A stretch of 29,403 bases of DNA from contig MPUH01000918.1 of assembly GCA_001970955.1 (NCBI GenBank), positions 1-29,403 on the forward strand, read 5' to 3'. Below the pieces are notes generated by a model, which had not been told where the DNA came from, did no database searches, and saw only the letters and a program-made list of their open reading frames with translations. A program made the position numbers and the translations under genes. The stretch is from Stentor coeruleus (taxonomy: Eukaryota; Ciliophora; Heterotrichea; Heterotrichida; Stentoridae). Shown here piece by piece: positions 1 to 10,900 of the stretch (position 1 is the stretch's first letter; every line of letters begins with the position of its first letter).

Positions 1-243
1 TAATACATTGATTTATAATAATTTTATCATAATTTATTTTATTTTTTTCATTCATTTAAAGCTTTAATTTCGCATTGCTTATATTAGCAAGAATTATTTG
101 TATTTAAGTGATTTTAATTTTTATTTTTGTATATTTCTTACATTAAATCTAATTAAATAACAGTAAAAATTAAATTTTGCTCATACAATAAATACAAATT
201 GAATATTATCCATGTTGAGTAAATTTAATATTCTAATATAAAA

Positions 244-672
244 ATGAGATTCATAATAGTTCTTATATCATCATGCTTAGCCACAGACTATACCCAAATA
301 GTTTCTGGATTTATACAAGGGTTAAGAAAAGATAATTTAGTAGAAAGTTCATGTTATTCAGGATTTTTTGCAATATCTGAATCTTTTGAAGCCAGCATGA
401 ATAGTACTTCTATAGGTTCATATCTACATAATTTCCAGGATTTCACAAATATTTTAGTCGCCACAATCGACATTTGCCAATTTCGAAGTTTACTTGATCA
501 GATAATTTCAACATTTCAGCCTGATCAAATGGAAGCCCTTGAACTATATGTCCTAACATTTTTGACTGAATTTATTGACCTTTACAACTTGTTTGAAAGT
601 GCAAGTACTGATTATGATAAAGGGTTTTATGGGGGAAAAATATTTTCAAAGCTTTTTGGATATTATATTTAG
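244..672 (+). CDS. Small secreted protein, unknown function
   Basis: A 142-residue intronless frame ending in TAG. The N-terminus (MRFIIVLISSCLA) is a short hydrophobic stretch that reads as a cleavable signal peptide, so the product is probably secreted or enters the endomembrane system. The mature part has few cysteines (three: near residues 37, 78 and in the signal region) and a C-terminal YDKGFYGGKIFSKLF segment with glycines that looks like a conserved family tail. I do not recognise the family well enough to name it; small secreted proteins with a GFIQGL-like motif after the signal are, to my recollection, common in ciliates. No 15-nt intron with the A10 rule was found inside. The reading frame is convincing because of composition and the signal peptide, but function is unknown. 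Confidence 0.6.
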   Translation: MRFIIVLISSCLATDYTQIVSGFIQGLRKDNLVESSCYSGFFAISESFEASMNSTSIGSYLHNFQDFTNILVATIDICQFRSLLDQIISTFQPDQMEALELYVLTFLTEFIDLYNLFESASTDYDKGFYGGKIFSKLFGYYI

Positions 673-1711
673 GTTTTTAATACTTTTAGAATATTCATAG
701 CCTTAGTTAGAATATTTAAGATGATTGAATGATGCTTTTTTTTAATATGGGAAAAATTTATGAAATTATTATAATGGGATTAAGGCTATTAGGATTAGGT
801 TTAAAGGATTTAAGGGATAATTTTATGATAAAAGTCTTTAGGATTATTTTTTTTTTTAGTTAAGTGATGATGATTTTATATGCGAATTAAGTTTGATTAA
901 AGGGTTTAGGTGTATTTTAGATACCATATAGCTGATGATTTTTATTATGGTGGATGATTATCTTTGGATTTTATTTGAAAATTCGCATATGGCAATTAGA
1001 AAAGTTTGAGATATTTTGTGATGAAAACCAATTTTTTTATTTATTTAATTCATTATAATTTTTGTTTAGGTGAAAAGCTTTGATTGTTGCTTATCCCAAT
1101 ATTTAATTTCTTCATTTCATGCATAAATTCGATGAAGATTCAAAATCATTTCTAGCATCAATTTCAAATATAAAAGTACTTGATAATTGTTATCTAGTAT
1201 ATTTATTTCACATAGTTTATAAAGTTAAAATTATAAAGATAGTTTAGTGAATTATTATAGGATTTATGATTTCGATTTTATTAATTATTTATTTTGCTTT
1301 ATTTTCTGCATATTTCGTATTTCCTATCTGATTTGAGAAGATTTATGATAAAATTGTGTGGTAAAATTAGATTAACATCCTAGCAAACATATGCATTAAG
1401 TAATATTATGTATTTAAGGGATATTGTGGATTTTGTTAATAGATAATTATTTTATTAATAAATGAAAGTTACTATTTAATATTAGAGTTATGCTATTTAC
1501 TTTAATCTAAGTTTATCAAAAATTTGTGTAAGATAAATCTAATAACATATACTACTTTCTTATAAAATTCTACTTTTTTTCTTGTAAAAGTCTAGACGAT
1601 AGACTTAAATTAATTACCTTATCCAAATAATACTTCAATTCTTCTTGTACCCAAATTTTACTATAATCGATAAAAAAATCACAAAATGTTAATAAAAACT
1701 AAATTTATCCA
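673..1711. other. Non-coding interval between convergent genes
   Basis: About 1 kb of AT-rich DNA between two convergent genes. I see no frame of protein-like composition, no tRNA B-box and no clear repeat. The part just after 672 is T/G-rich, matching the 3'-flank pattern seen elsewhere; the last ~150 nt before 1711 is richer in C on the plus strand, which fits the 3' flank of the minus-strand gene there. Confidence 0.6.
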
Positions 1712-2218
1712 TTAATCTTTTTTCTCCTTAGAAAATTTCCTATACCAAAACAAACCAGCCCAAGCTATAATCGCAACAACCAAAAGCCACAAATTATCAT
1801 CAATCACTAAAATCAACCCAATCCAATAAGCCTCATCAGCAACCAAAACCCATCTTTGTCTATCTTTATGCCAAGTAAGAATCCTCGATCTATTTACCTT
1901 AAGCATTTCTACAAACTGAGAAAATTCTAATTGATCAGCATTTGTTTCTTCAATATATTCATGTTCAGTAATATTATACAACCCTTTCCAAAATGCTCTT
2001 TTCGCCATATAAATCTCAGCTTTCATAGATAATTCTTGTGTATAAAAAATCAAAGAGTCTCTTTCTGCACATTTATATCGTATTGGGATATAAGGATTTT
2101 CACATTTTAAAGTTTTCCCATCACAAACTCCAAAGTTTGGACATGGAACACAATAAAAACTTGAACCACAAAATTCTCTATTTAGTAAACTTTGTAAAAT
2201 AAAGTAATAGATTATCAT
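1712..2218 (-). CDS. Short membrane protein with MAN1/Src1 (MSC)-like Cys-rich luminal domain
   Basis: 168 residues. The N-terminus (MIIYYFILQSLL) is hydrophobic and probably acts as signal peptide or anchor. Residues 17-50 hold six cysteines (17, 23, 26, 32, 39, 50) including CVPCPNFGVC and a YKC, which matches the CVPCP..A.C...L.C pattern of the luminal part of the Man1-Src1p C-terminal domain of LEM/Heh inner nuclear membrane proteins. A helical middle follows, then a strong membrane segment at about 133-160 and a basic tail (YRKFSKEKKD). Known MAN1/Heh proteins carry an N-terminal LEM or SAP-like region and a C-terminal winged helix; both are missing here, so this would be a minimal luminal-domain protein of the ER/nuclear envelope. 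The divergent neighbour starts 46 bp upstream, so no further upstream exon fits. The family call is moderate; a generic Cys-rich ER protein is the alternative. Confidence 0.6.
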   Translation of the reverse strand: MIIYYFILQSLLNREFCGSSFYCVPCPNFGVCDGKTLKCENPYIPIRYKCAERDSLIFYTQELSMKAEIYMAKRAFWKGLYNITEHEYIEETNADQLEFSQFVEMLKVNRSRILTWHKDRQRWVLVADEAYWIGLILVIDDNLWLLVVAIIAWAGLFWYRKFSKEKKD

Positions 2219-2264
2219 TATAAATTTTAAGTTTGCAAATAAATATTACAATTTTTTTATACAA
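2219..2264. promoter_or_regulatory. 46-bp divergent intergenic promoter region
   Basis: Only 46 bp separate the two start codons of the MSC-like membrane protein gene (minus) and the hydrolase gene (plus). The segment is almost pure A/T. It must contain both 5' UTRs and any core promoter, so the pair probably shares one bidirectional promoter. No specific factor site can be named. Confidence 0.5.
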
Positions 2265-3086
2265 ATGGAACTTAATCTGTTTTTATATAGAGCTCCAACG
2301 CCTAGTTATTCCTGCTCGTCGTTTAAAGATGAACTTGTTTGGATCCCTGGGAATAAGGGCGTGAGAATACCTTGTTTGTATTTGGAAAGTAGAGGTAAAT
2401 CATCGAAAACTTTTTTATACTTTCATGCCAATGCAGAAGACCTTGGACGAATTTACAACTTTCTAGACCTTATGAGATGCGTACTTAATGTAAATGTTAT
2501 CGCCCCAGAGTACCCTGGATATGGGATTTATAAAGGTGAAGCCAGTACAAATTCCATACTTACTGATGGATTAGTCGTTTACAAGTTTTTAAGACAAACG
2601 TTAAAACTAGACGTAAAAAGTCTTTTCATCATAGGTCGGTCTATTGGTACTGGGCCAGCCTCTTGGCTGGCAACTCAAGGTTCAGGTGCATTAATTCTTT
2701 TATCAGCTTATACTTCAATAAGAAAAGTAGTTAGAGGGGTATTTGGAAGACTTTTACAATATTTTGTTAAAGACCAATTTAAAAATATAGAATATATGAG
2801 CAAAGTAAAATGCCCAACATTATTTATTCATGGACAAAAAGATACCCTTATATCATGTAAACATAGTTATAAACTTGCTAGTGTTTGTTCAGGTAAAATT
2901 ACTGTGCATATCCCTGAAAATATGACTCATAATGAGTTTCAGTATTATGAGGATATAATTTTGCCTATTAGTTATTTTATTAAGGAAAATGAATTAGAAA
3001 ATGAGTTAGAAAATACTGAGGTTGAACCTTTGAGGATACCTTTGGAGTTTTTTGAAGTCCCTGCTGAGGAGTTGTTGGAAGAGTGA
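2265..3086 (+). CDS. ABHD17-like alpha/beta hydrolase
   Basis: 273 residues, ending in TGA. A serine hydrolase of the alpha/beta fold, closest in pattern to the ABHD17/Bem46 group, whose ABHD17 members remove palmitate from proteins at membranes. The catalytic triad is visible: Ser126 in GRSIG, Asp193 in HGQKD, His222 in ENMTHNEF. The oxyanion-side motif is FHANAEDLG at about 53-61 (HANA instead of the usual HGNA), and PEYPGYG at 81-87 is the strand-turn typical of the family. The protein begins near the domain; a SYSCSSF segment at 14-20 holds the only N-terminal cysteine, so the Cys cluster that palmitoylates animal ABHD17 is reduced. An acidic, Glu-rich tail (about 241-273) follows the domain and is extra. 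No intron. The fold and catalysis are well supported; the acyl substrate is inferred. Confidence 0.88.
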   Translation: MELNLFLYRAPTPSYSCSSFKDELVWIPGNKGVRIPCLYLESRGKSSKTFLYFHANAEDLGRIYNFLDLMRCVLNVNVIAPEYPGYGIYKGEASTNSILTDGLVVYKFLRQTLKLDVKSLFIIGRSIGTGPASWLATQGSGALILLSAYTSIRKVVRGVFGRLLQYFVKDQFKNIEYMSKVKCPTLFIHGQKDTLISCKHSYKLASVCSGKITVHIPENMTHNEFQYYEDIILPISYFIKENELENELENTEVEPLRIPLEFFEVPAEELLEE

Positions 3087-5875
3087 ATTTTGTATTTTAA
3101 TAGATTTTATTAGAGTTAGGATTAAGGGGTTTTGTTGTGGTTTGTAGTTGGGGGTTTTTGGTGTTTTTATTAGGTTTTTAGATGATAATTGATGTATTTT
3201 TATGATTTTTACGTTTTTTGGGCTTAGGGGAAAATTATGGCATTTTTTTTTCATATGAAGATCATTTTTATGATATGGTTTATGAGCGGATTTGATGTTT
3301 TTGTTACTTATAACAGGATAGTTTGTGTTTTTTGTGTATAGAGAGAATTAGTTTTTAATAAACAGTTTGTATGTAAATAAACTAAAAAATTATAGCATTT
3401 TTAATATAGTTTTGTAAAGTAAAATTGTTTGTATATAAAACTAGTGAGGAATTAGGCAATTTTTTATATGAAAATGTTTAGGTCATNTGTATGTAAATAA
3501 ACTAAAAAATTATAGCATTTTTAATATAGTTTTGTAAAGTAAAATTGTTTGCATATAAAACTAGTGAGGAATTAGGCAATTTTTTATATGAAAATGTTTA
3601 GGTCATGAGTGGAATTGAAATTCTGTGATAGATATTCATGTTAATATATATTTACTATATATTCCTAATCTAATTTATATAATTTTATACTAAATCATTA
3701 GAGGATATTCAATAGTACTAAACTGAGAGATAAAATCAAACTTAAACATCAAAAATTTATAAGCATGTTCTTTATCATCATTAGCGAAAACAGAAACTTC
3801 AGTAAACAACTTATACTAATGATTTGATGATGATTATAGCTATAGATTTTCATATTACAATTCCAATGATGAATCTATTTTCCTTAATTCTATAGCCCTA
3901 ATATTCTATAGCCTAAAGCGAAATTTACCAAAGACTAGTATTTCTAATAAAAAAAATTTTACCTTTTTTCATTGTAACAATTCACAGACTTAAGTTTGAG
4001 TAAAAATTATCATTGTAGTTTGAATTTTTAGCCCCCCATGCATAGTTTTTTGTGAAAATCATCTACACAATGAACTCAAACATTCTAAACTGTAGCGTAT
4101 TTTTTCTAATCATAATTAACAGGTTATTAACTATTCCTAGCATAAGAGTAAAATGTTTATTATAATGTAAGGGAAAAGTTTATATAAAGTCATTTGGGTT
4201 AAAAAGTAAGATTATTCTATCTTTGTCAATTGGAAATAATTCTGACTATTTACTTTAGCTTATATTAACATTGATATCATTCGAATAATAAGTGAAGTTT
4301 GATTTCCAGGATTCCTTCTTCACAATAAGAACTTTTTTATTTTATTATCTTGAAAGTTAATCTTTTGAAGAAGGGAGGACTTAGATTTTATACTGATTTC
4401 ACATATAAAGTAAATATTTTACTATTAAATTAGAATATTTGCTTAGATAGCAAAGTAAATGTAGAGTAAAAACAGTCTGATTTGATGTTGCTGTTTTCTA
4501 ATTCGTCAAAGTGGAAATTATAATATTTTAGGAGTATTTCTAGCTTTAAGGCGTATAATGGAGAGGTTATGAATTAATTTACCCATGTTGATATCACTTT
4601 TCTTTAAGGGTTCAAACTAAAATATTTAAAGATCATCAGTCGAGTTTTATAAGATTATATTCAAGTTTTCCTTAGGAGTTTTTTTTTCTGAAGAATTTTT
4701 AGCTTGCTAACTTCGATAATTTCCTATATACTTAAAGCTAACTTAATACTACATGTTATGGTAAAATACATTCATAGTTTTCAGAAAAGCTGAAGATCTC
4801 GGCAGAAAAAATATAACTTGAGTTGATAAGGAAAAAAACTAGGGGAAATATGATTTGATTAAGATTTTCTTTTTGGTAGCCTTTTATACATTAAATTTTT
4901 AAGATGTAGGGAGTTGGTTATGAGGGCTTATTTTTGAATAAAATTAGCATAAGGATGGAGTTGTGGAAGTTCACATCATGAAATCAATCAAAGATTAGGT
5001 TTTCGCAAATTTTGGAATTTTTTATGGCTTTTTAGCATTTTTGACTATTTTGGGACTTTTTGCAGTGAGATAAAGATTTTTATTCAAATAATAAGCTTTC
5101 CTTGTTAGAAAGAATTTTTTTTAAACAATTTGCTATTTTATTATAAGCCTAGCATCAATTTTTGGTGTGTTGATGATGAATTTTTTATGATAAAGAAGAT
5201 AAATCAATATTCCATAATTGCATAGAGACATAAAAGTAAAAAATAGAATATACAAAGGCAGCTCAGTACAATTTTATAAGATTAACTATGGTATTAAAGA
5301 TAGTCTATCAGTTTAAAAAATATTAAAAATTAACAACAAAGCCTTTCTAATATTAAAATCCAAGTGAGATTCATCAAGACAATAAGTTTAATTTTTAAAA
5401 ATTTTTTTTGCTTTTTGTGGAAATTAAGGTATATGAATAAATTAATTATCATCCCCAAAGCCTTAATTCTTCAAGCATTCATAAAATAAACCAAAAAATC
5501 CCCTTTTATTTATGATGTTTATAAAATCAATTCTCAATACTTCTAAAAATAAGAAATAGAATCTTCATTCATCCATAAAAATATACATTTATAACCCCTT
5601 TTATAACCTTTCCCTAAGTAACCCTAAACAATTATCCTTTATATCATTTCTTACTTACCAAAACCTCATCCAACACTTTCCCTAACTTTTCCAAAAAAAT
5701 TCTTTTTTTTAACGAAAATCCTCCTATCCCATCATCTTATTATCAATACTAACACTTAAAAACCTCAAACTAAAAGGATATTTTCTTATACAAACATAAA
5801 ATTCAAACAACAAAATTATAAGCCCAACATTTTCCTGGCCTTTTTTTAAATATCTAGCCATGGATATAATTCATA
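3087..5875. other. 2.8-kb gene-poor interval
   Basis: No convincing coding frame on either strand. The first 125 nt after the hydrolase stop (3087-3211) contain no C on the plus strand and many G runs, the 3'-flank signature. A 119-bp duplication around an N lies at 3368-3606. The middle (3610-5400) is mixed AT-rich sequence with nothing recognisable. From about 5440 to 5870 the plus strand becomes C/A/T-rich and nearly G-free, the 5'-flank signature of the zinc-finger gene that follows. Confidence 0.65.
3368..3606. repeat. 119-bp direct duplication flanking a single N
   Basis: Copy 1 is 3368-3486 and copy 2 is 3488-3606, separated by the only N in the window (3487). The copies match at every base except 3432 (T) versus 3552 (C). 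The simplest reading is a scaffolding artefact: two contig ends that overlap were joined with one N instead of being merged, and the mismatch is an allelic or error difference. A true tandem duplication cannot be excluded. Confidence 0.9.
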
Positions 5876-6346
5876 ATGGAGACTATATTAAAATGCATCG
5901 ATTGCAATAAGGTATTTGCATCAGAAAACAACTTAAAAAATCATATCAAAGTTTGCAAGACCAAAAATAGGAAATTTACATGCAAATATTGTAAAAAAAC
6001 ACTTTCATCCAAACAGAATCTTAAAGAACATCAATTTACTCATACAAAAGAACTGCCTTATGTTTGTAAAACTCCTGGGTGCGGATTAAGGTTTAGACAA
6101 GGAAGTGTCCTTTCTTCACATAAAAGAATACATAATACTATTGAAAATTATGTGAATCGAAATAGCTATAATTGGATTAAAGTAATTTCTATTTAGCTGT
6201 CTGATTTCATTGAGAGAATTAATGAAAATAAGTCATTGAATTTGGAGGGAAATGGGGAAAAAATTAAGTTGCCTCTTATAACTTGTCCACAGCAGTTTTT
6301 TATTGAAAGGAATATTATTAGTATTGATTTTAAATCGTTATCTTAA
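5876..6346 (+). CDS. C2H2 zinc-finger protein (three fingers)
   Basis: Two exons, 5876-6181 and 6197-6346, give 151 residues ending in TAA. The first frame appears to stop at a TAG at 6194, but that TAG is the end of a 15-nt intron (6182-6196); after removal the frame continues for 49 codons. Finger 1 uses C7, C10, H23 and C27 (a CCHC variant), finger 2 C36, C39, H52, H56, finger 3 C64, C69, H82, H86 with a five-residue CKTPGC knuckle. Linkers are short and finger 3 is preceded by TKELPYVC, similar to the usual TGEKP-type linker. The tail (about 87-151) has no known domain. Such proteins bind DNA or RNA; a transcription factor role is likely but the target is unknown. It lies after a long C-rich 5' flank and on its own. 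Confidence 0.82.
6182..6196 (+). other. 15-nt intron in zinc-finger gene
   Basis: GTAATTTCTATTTAG. It has GT...AG ends and A at position 10, and it carries an in-frame TAG if retained. Removing it joins ...NWIK to LSDFIER... with no change of frame. Confidence 0.8.
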
Positions 6347-6381
6347 TCATTATAGATGAGTGGTTTTTTATATAAGGTGGG

Positions 6382-6573
6382 TTGTATATTAATTTGATTT
6401 GTTATGATTGGATAGACTGTAAAGAATTACTTGAGAAACAAAAAAGAAATGAAAAATTTTGGGCTAATTCAGAAAATGTCTTATTGGATGTATTTTTTGA
6501 AGTATGTTTTTTCTATTGTGAAGACCTATATGGTTCAAAACCTTGTATGGGTATATACAAGTTCCTGTTTTGA
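6382..6573 (+). other. Possible short coding remnant after the zinc-finger gene
   Basis: An open stretch of about 63 codons starts at a TTG, with no upstream ATG in frame close by. Its composition is protein-like (CKELLEKQKRNEKFWANSE, then a Cys/Phe-rich part), richer in G and C than the surrounding non-coding DNA, and it ends in TGA. A 15-nt GT...AG string (6395-6409) lies inside but lacks A at position 10. It could be a broken 3' exon, a remnant of a lost gene, or chance. No family recognised. Confidence 0.22.
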
Positions 6574-7286
6574 TAAGGAAATTTAAGAATAAGTAATGAT
6601 AAATATAAAAAACTGCTAAAGGTTATAATCAAAGGGTTTTTTGATTTTACTTGCTTTTTTTTACTTTTTTAATATTGTAATTAATATTCTTAATAGGCAT
6701 TTATATATTCTAAATACAGAAAATGACTTTTTTCAAAAACACTGCTAAATATAATTTTCAGTCTAAAATTAAATAGAAAGTGTTGATATAAGGAAATCAT
6801 AATCCTAGTTTATGATAAATGCTTTATAAAAGCGCAGGCAAAAAAATTACACTTTAAATTTTTTAAATTCTAGTAAAAAAAAATCTTATAGTAATATGGA
6901 AAGTAAAATTCAAGTATTACTTTTTAGAATATGAAAGTTTATATAAAAAATAGAAAGGGAGAGTTTTTGTATTGAAATAAAATAATTGTATAGTCTTTTT
7001 TACTATAAAAATCTTAAAAAATATCTGAGACTTATCATTTTTAGTTGGGATTTCTAAATTATATATATTTTTTTTGTGCTAAGTACTAATATTTGATTGC
7101 TATTGATGTATAAACTTATAATTTATATTTAACCAATAACATAAATGCTACTAATTGTGAATTCTATTGTGACTACTCTTTAAAAATATTTAAAAAGTTT
7201 ATAAGAAATACAATTATCCATTTTCCTATATGAAATATGTATTATTTTTAAACTAAGTTCTTGTATGTATCTATATGAATTTATAA
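6574..7286. other. Non-coding interval
   Basis: About 700 bp of AT-rich DNA between the zinc-finger gene region and the 3' end of the HD-domain gene. It holds homopolymer A and T runs but no coding frame, RNA gene or clear repeat that I can see. The strand-skew signature is weak here, which makes it an exception to the general pattern. Confidence 0.6.
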
Positions 7287-7838
7287 TTAAGATGAAGGCA
7301 TTGAAGATTTATATTTTTCCCTTTCTGTGTATACTATTAATGCCCAAGAGCGGATGAGGTCAGTATGGAAAATATGCAGGCCTTCAAAAAAGTCACTTAA
7401 ATCTCTTTTTTGGGATTTTTCATATTCAAAACCTTGAAGGATCATATCAAACTTATCTAAATCTTTTACCAAAAGTGCTTCAGACGAGCTAAGGTTTTCA
7501 TATTCTTCCCATAGGCTTAAAATTTCTTCTTGACTCCATTGAGGAACACATTTCAAAATCTCATTCATTGCCCTAGCTTCAAGTTGCCTTTTCCTCTCAG
7601 GTAGTACCTTATCACAAGGTGTTATATCCCCAACAATACTTTCGCTCAAATCATGTACCAAAGCCATCTTAATAATTTTCTGTATATTCATATCCCTAGG
7701 TAACAAAAAAGCACTCATAGCCATTCTATACATATGCCCAGCAACAGTTTCTGGAGACTCAATACCTTTTATAACCCAACCTTTACGTGGAAGATGCTTA
7801 AGTCTAGAAACAAATTCTAAAAACTTGAACACTTCCAT
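7287..7838 (-). CDS. HDDC2: HDDC2/YfbR-type HD-domain 5'-deoxynucleotidase
   Basis: 183 residues, close to the usual length of eukaryotic HDDC2. The family hydrolyses deoxyribonucleoside 5'-monophosphates to nucleoside and phosphate using a divalent metal. The HD signature is complete: H35 in ETVAGHMYRMA, H62-D63 in ALVHDLSE with E66, D71 in VGDITP, and the last metal-binding Asp at D128 in KDLDKFDMILQ. The preceding LPRKGWV at 16-22 and SPE at 28-30 are also family features, recognised as the substrate-contacting edge. The start is the first Met, just before the conserved FLEFVSRLK. It sits 72 bp downstream of the SIN3 gene on the same strand, as an independent monocistron rather than an operon. 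No intron was detected. Likely a cytosolic nucleotide-pool enzyme. Confidence 0.92.
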   Translation of the reverse strand: MEVFKFLEFVSRLKHLPRKGWVIKGIESPETVAGHMYRMAMSAFLLPRDMNIQKIIKMALVHDLSESIVGDITPCDKVLPERKRQLEARAMNEILKCVPQWSQEEILSLWEEYENLSSSEALLVKDLDKFDMILQGFEYEKSQKRDLSDFFEGLHIFHTDLIRSWALIVYTEREKYKSSMPSS

Positions 7839-7910
7839 TTATCTTATAAAAAAAAGGCTTAATTCTAAAAAATAAGCCAAAACCTTATCTCATTACTAAT
7901 GATATTTTTA

Positions 7911-10900
7911 TTACTGCTGATATATCCAAGAGTCTCTAAACACTTTAAACTTCTTTTCTGAGTACTCGCTAACTTTTTGATATAGCGAGTTCTTATCTTG
8001 ACATATAAAACTTTCACTATCACTTTCTAATATCATATTATTCGCATAATACCTTAAGTTTATCATAAAATCCTCACCTCCAGGGATATACTGAAGCTTA
8101 TAAGAATTCTCAACCATTCCATGCATGATGTTTTGATAATAAAAAAGTTCTTTAGCATAATCATTCATAACCAAATCATTATGTTTCAAATACAACTCAC
8201 ACCTATATTGTAAATGCCTTAACTCTTCAATACAACTGTTTTGAACACAACTATTAAGATAATGTTTTTTATACTTTTGAGCATTTTTCACACTTTGTTC
8301 AGCAAGCTTCTCATATGGGCTTTCAATATAAGTTACAGATAAAACACTATATTTTATATTCCAATGTAAACGAAATACTTGAGTATTAGGAGAAATTCCA
8401 AAAAGTTCAGCAAGATACATTTCTTCATTGAGTTTGGTTTTTGAAAATTTCGCAAACAAAGATGCAGCTTTGCCTGTAGCTTCATCATTAGCTAAAGCAT
8501 GTAAAGACTTAGACGCATAATTGACAAGTTTATCAAATGTGAAAAATACATAACTGTCATTACCTAATAAACTACGACATTTATCTTCAAATTTACTTGC
8601 ATCATAAGTATTTCTTAATAAACCACAAACTACTTTGAGGAATCCTAAATATTCAGTTTCTACATTGACATCGAATTTATAAGGACCATATTCAAGTCGG
8701 TTATAATCATGGTCTTTAGGGTTTTGGCTTAAAATGATTTTAACTTTAAGTAATCTTTCATATATATCATATAAAAACCTTATGAAATAATAAACTGTAC
8801 AAGGAGTATATAACACTTGATGATCTTTTAATAAAGGGAGATAAGCGGAAAAATTCTTATCTTTTTTCAATGTCATTGGATCTTGAGCTGATTCTGATAT
8901 AGAAACATCATCAATATCCATTTCAGTATAATTTTCTGTGTTTATCCATCTATCTATTATTCGTTTTGTATAATCAACATCAGTTTGTCTCTTACCTGGC
9001 TCTTCATCTAAGTCTTCAGGAATAGTCTCGAAAAACTCTTCAACTTTGTGTTGAATTATATCAGAAGGTAGTTTTATTCCCATAAAATCTTTGAATATAG
9101 TTTGAATCCATTTATCCACTTTAGATTTATCAAGATTGGATTTTTCTAATGCATATAAAATCAGTCGGATTGAGTCGTATAATATATGTGGAGAAGAGAA
9201 TAAAAGACGGAAATGCGGTAAAGTAGAATAATCTGGGGCGTTTATATAAAGGAGTTTTTTAGCTTGGATATCAAGTTGTTGGAATTCATCAAGGATATCA
9301 TCTTTAAAATCTTCAGGAACTCGATGGACAACACCTGAAGAGAGTCCGGCAAAACTATTGAAAAACAAAGTATTTCTAGACCCACCCAAAAACTCATAAT
9401 TTGGTTGTGTGAGTTGGTTTTTAAAATATTTTCTAAGTAAATTTTTATACTCTTCTTTATTTATATATCGAGCTTTAGCTTCAGTTAGAAATGCTTTGGG
9501 GTTAGTCATCCTTTTTTCGTTTTGTTTAAAATAAAAACTCCTGTGGTCTAAACTTTTATAGAAATTTTTTTCAAAAATTTCCTTCCAAACCCGTTCGCTG
9601 TCAAATCGACTGGTTTTTTTCCAGGTTTCTATTTTGGATTTTACGCGGCTTATAACTACTGGTAAGGATTTAATAGGACTATTTCTAAGCATTTCTATAA
9701 TTTTCTGAGCATGGTCGCTATAAATGCTAAATATTGGTCTTAAACGGATTTTGCTGAATATTTTTTCTTCTAAAGCATAAGTTTTTTGCTGTTCCAGGGT
9801 TAGTGAATTAGCTTCTTCAAGGGATTTTTCTAAGAGTTTTAAAGTATAACAAGCATTTTCTGTTGCCATGTCTAATTCAAATCTCTCGTCTTCACATTTG
9901 AACAAAGCGTCTTCAAAAATGTTTTTACGGAAATGCCGGAAGTTGAAATCCTCTGAACCATAAGGCACTGAAACCCATTGACCATTAATTTCAGGCTCAG
10001 GTTTTTCTTTAAGAATTCTTGGTCTTTGAATCTCCAAATAACTATGCCCATGACGTTTACTTTTTGATGTATCAAAATCAGAAAGTGGTCTGAAAAAAAG
10101 CCCATGTTTTCTTCTACTACTTTCTCTTGTCGCACATACAAATTTCAATACTTCAAACATTTCATTAAGCTGATTTTGTATAAAAATCACAATCTCTCTG
10201 TTTTCTTCTTTCGGAACTCTCCTAGCTGAATGTGAAGAAAGATTTAAAAAATTCATATGGCTTGAAAGTTTAAACAAAGGCTCAACTAAACCAAAAAGTT
10301 CTGCTTTTGTTATGACAGATTCACTATAAAGTTCAAAGCTTTTTATAAGTTCTAAATAATAATCAGTCCCAGTCTGTGAGTTTAATTCCATAACTTTTTT
10401 AAGCCTTTTAAAAAAAATCACTTCATTTTTATTGATTGGCTCTGATATTGCTTCGACTACCATTTTTTCTATTGACAAATTCGCTATGTCAGTACGTTTT
10501 TTTATTGGTTTCGCTACGATAGGCTCATAGTCTTCTTCTTCTTCAGTACCTGAAGTTTCATAGTAATTTGGTAGAAATGCTTTGAAGCTTTCGATTAGAA
10601 TTGGGTAATCCACCATTATTGTCCTTACTGAATTGTTTACTTCTTCTATTGTCATGGTTTTATCTTGATATTTCTTTAACACCTTTATGAATTCTGAATA
10701 TACATCAGGACGATCTTTAGTTTCTTCTTTTACCCTTCGCATGTAATCTATAGCTTCATTGTAATGTGGACGTGTTTCGACATTGATTCTGTAATTTGTA
10801 GGGATGAGTTTATTGAACTCTACAAGTAAAACCCTATGTCCTTTGAAAAGCTCTTGAACACGTTTGCAGACACTTTCTGTGTCAAGCCTAATTGTCGATT

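Noticed and set aside
1898..1912. 15-nt GT...AG string in the MSC-like gene (GTAGAAATGCTTAAG, minus)
   Set aside because: Position 10 is C, it ends in AAG, and the frame is open through it; kept as coding.
3006..3254. 82-codon minus-strand frame
   Set aside because: Overlaps the hydrolase end and the G-rich 3' flank; Lys/Asn/Pro-rich low-complexity composition follows from the strand skew.
8564..8578. 15-nt GT...AG string in SIN3 (minus strand, GTCGTAGTTTATTAG)
   Set aside because: It lacks A at position 10, and the translated residues (CRSLLGND) fit the conserved SIN3 C-terminal motif, so it is coding.
9872..10141. 89-codon minus-strand frame inside SIN3
   Set aside because: Out-of-frame shadow of the SIN3 HDAC-interaction region.
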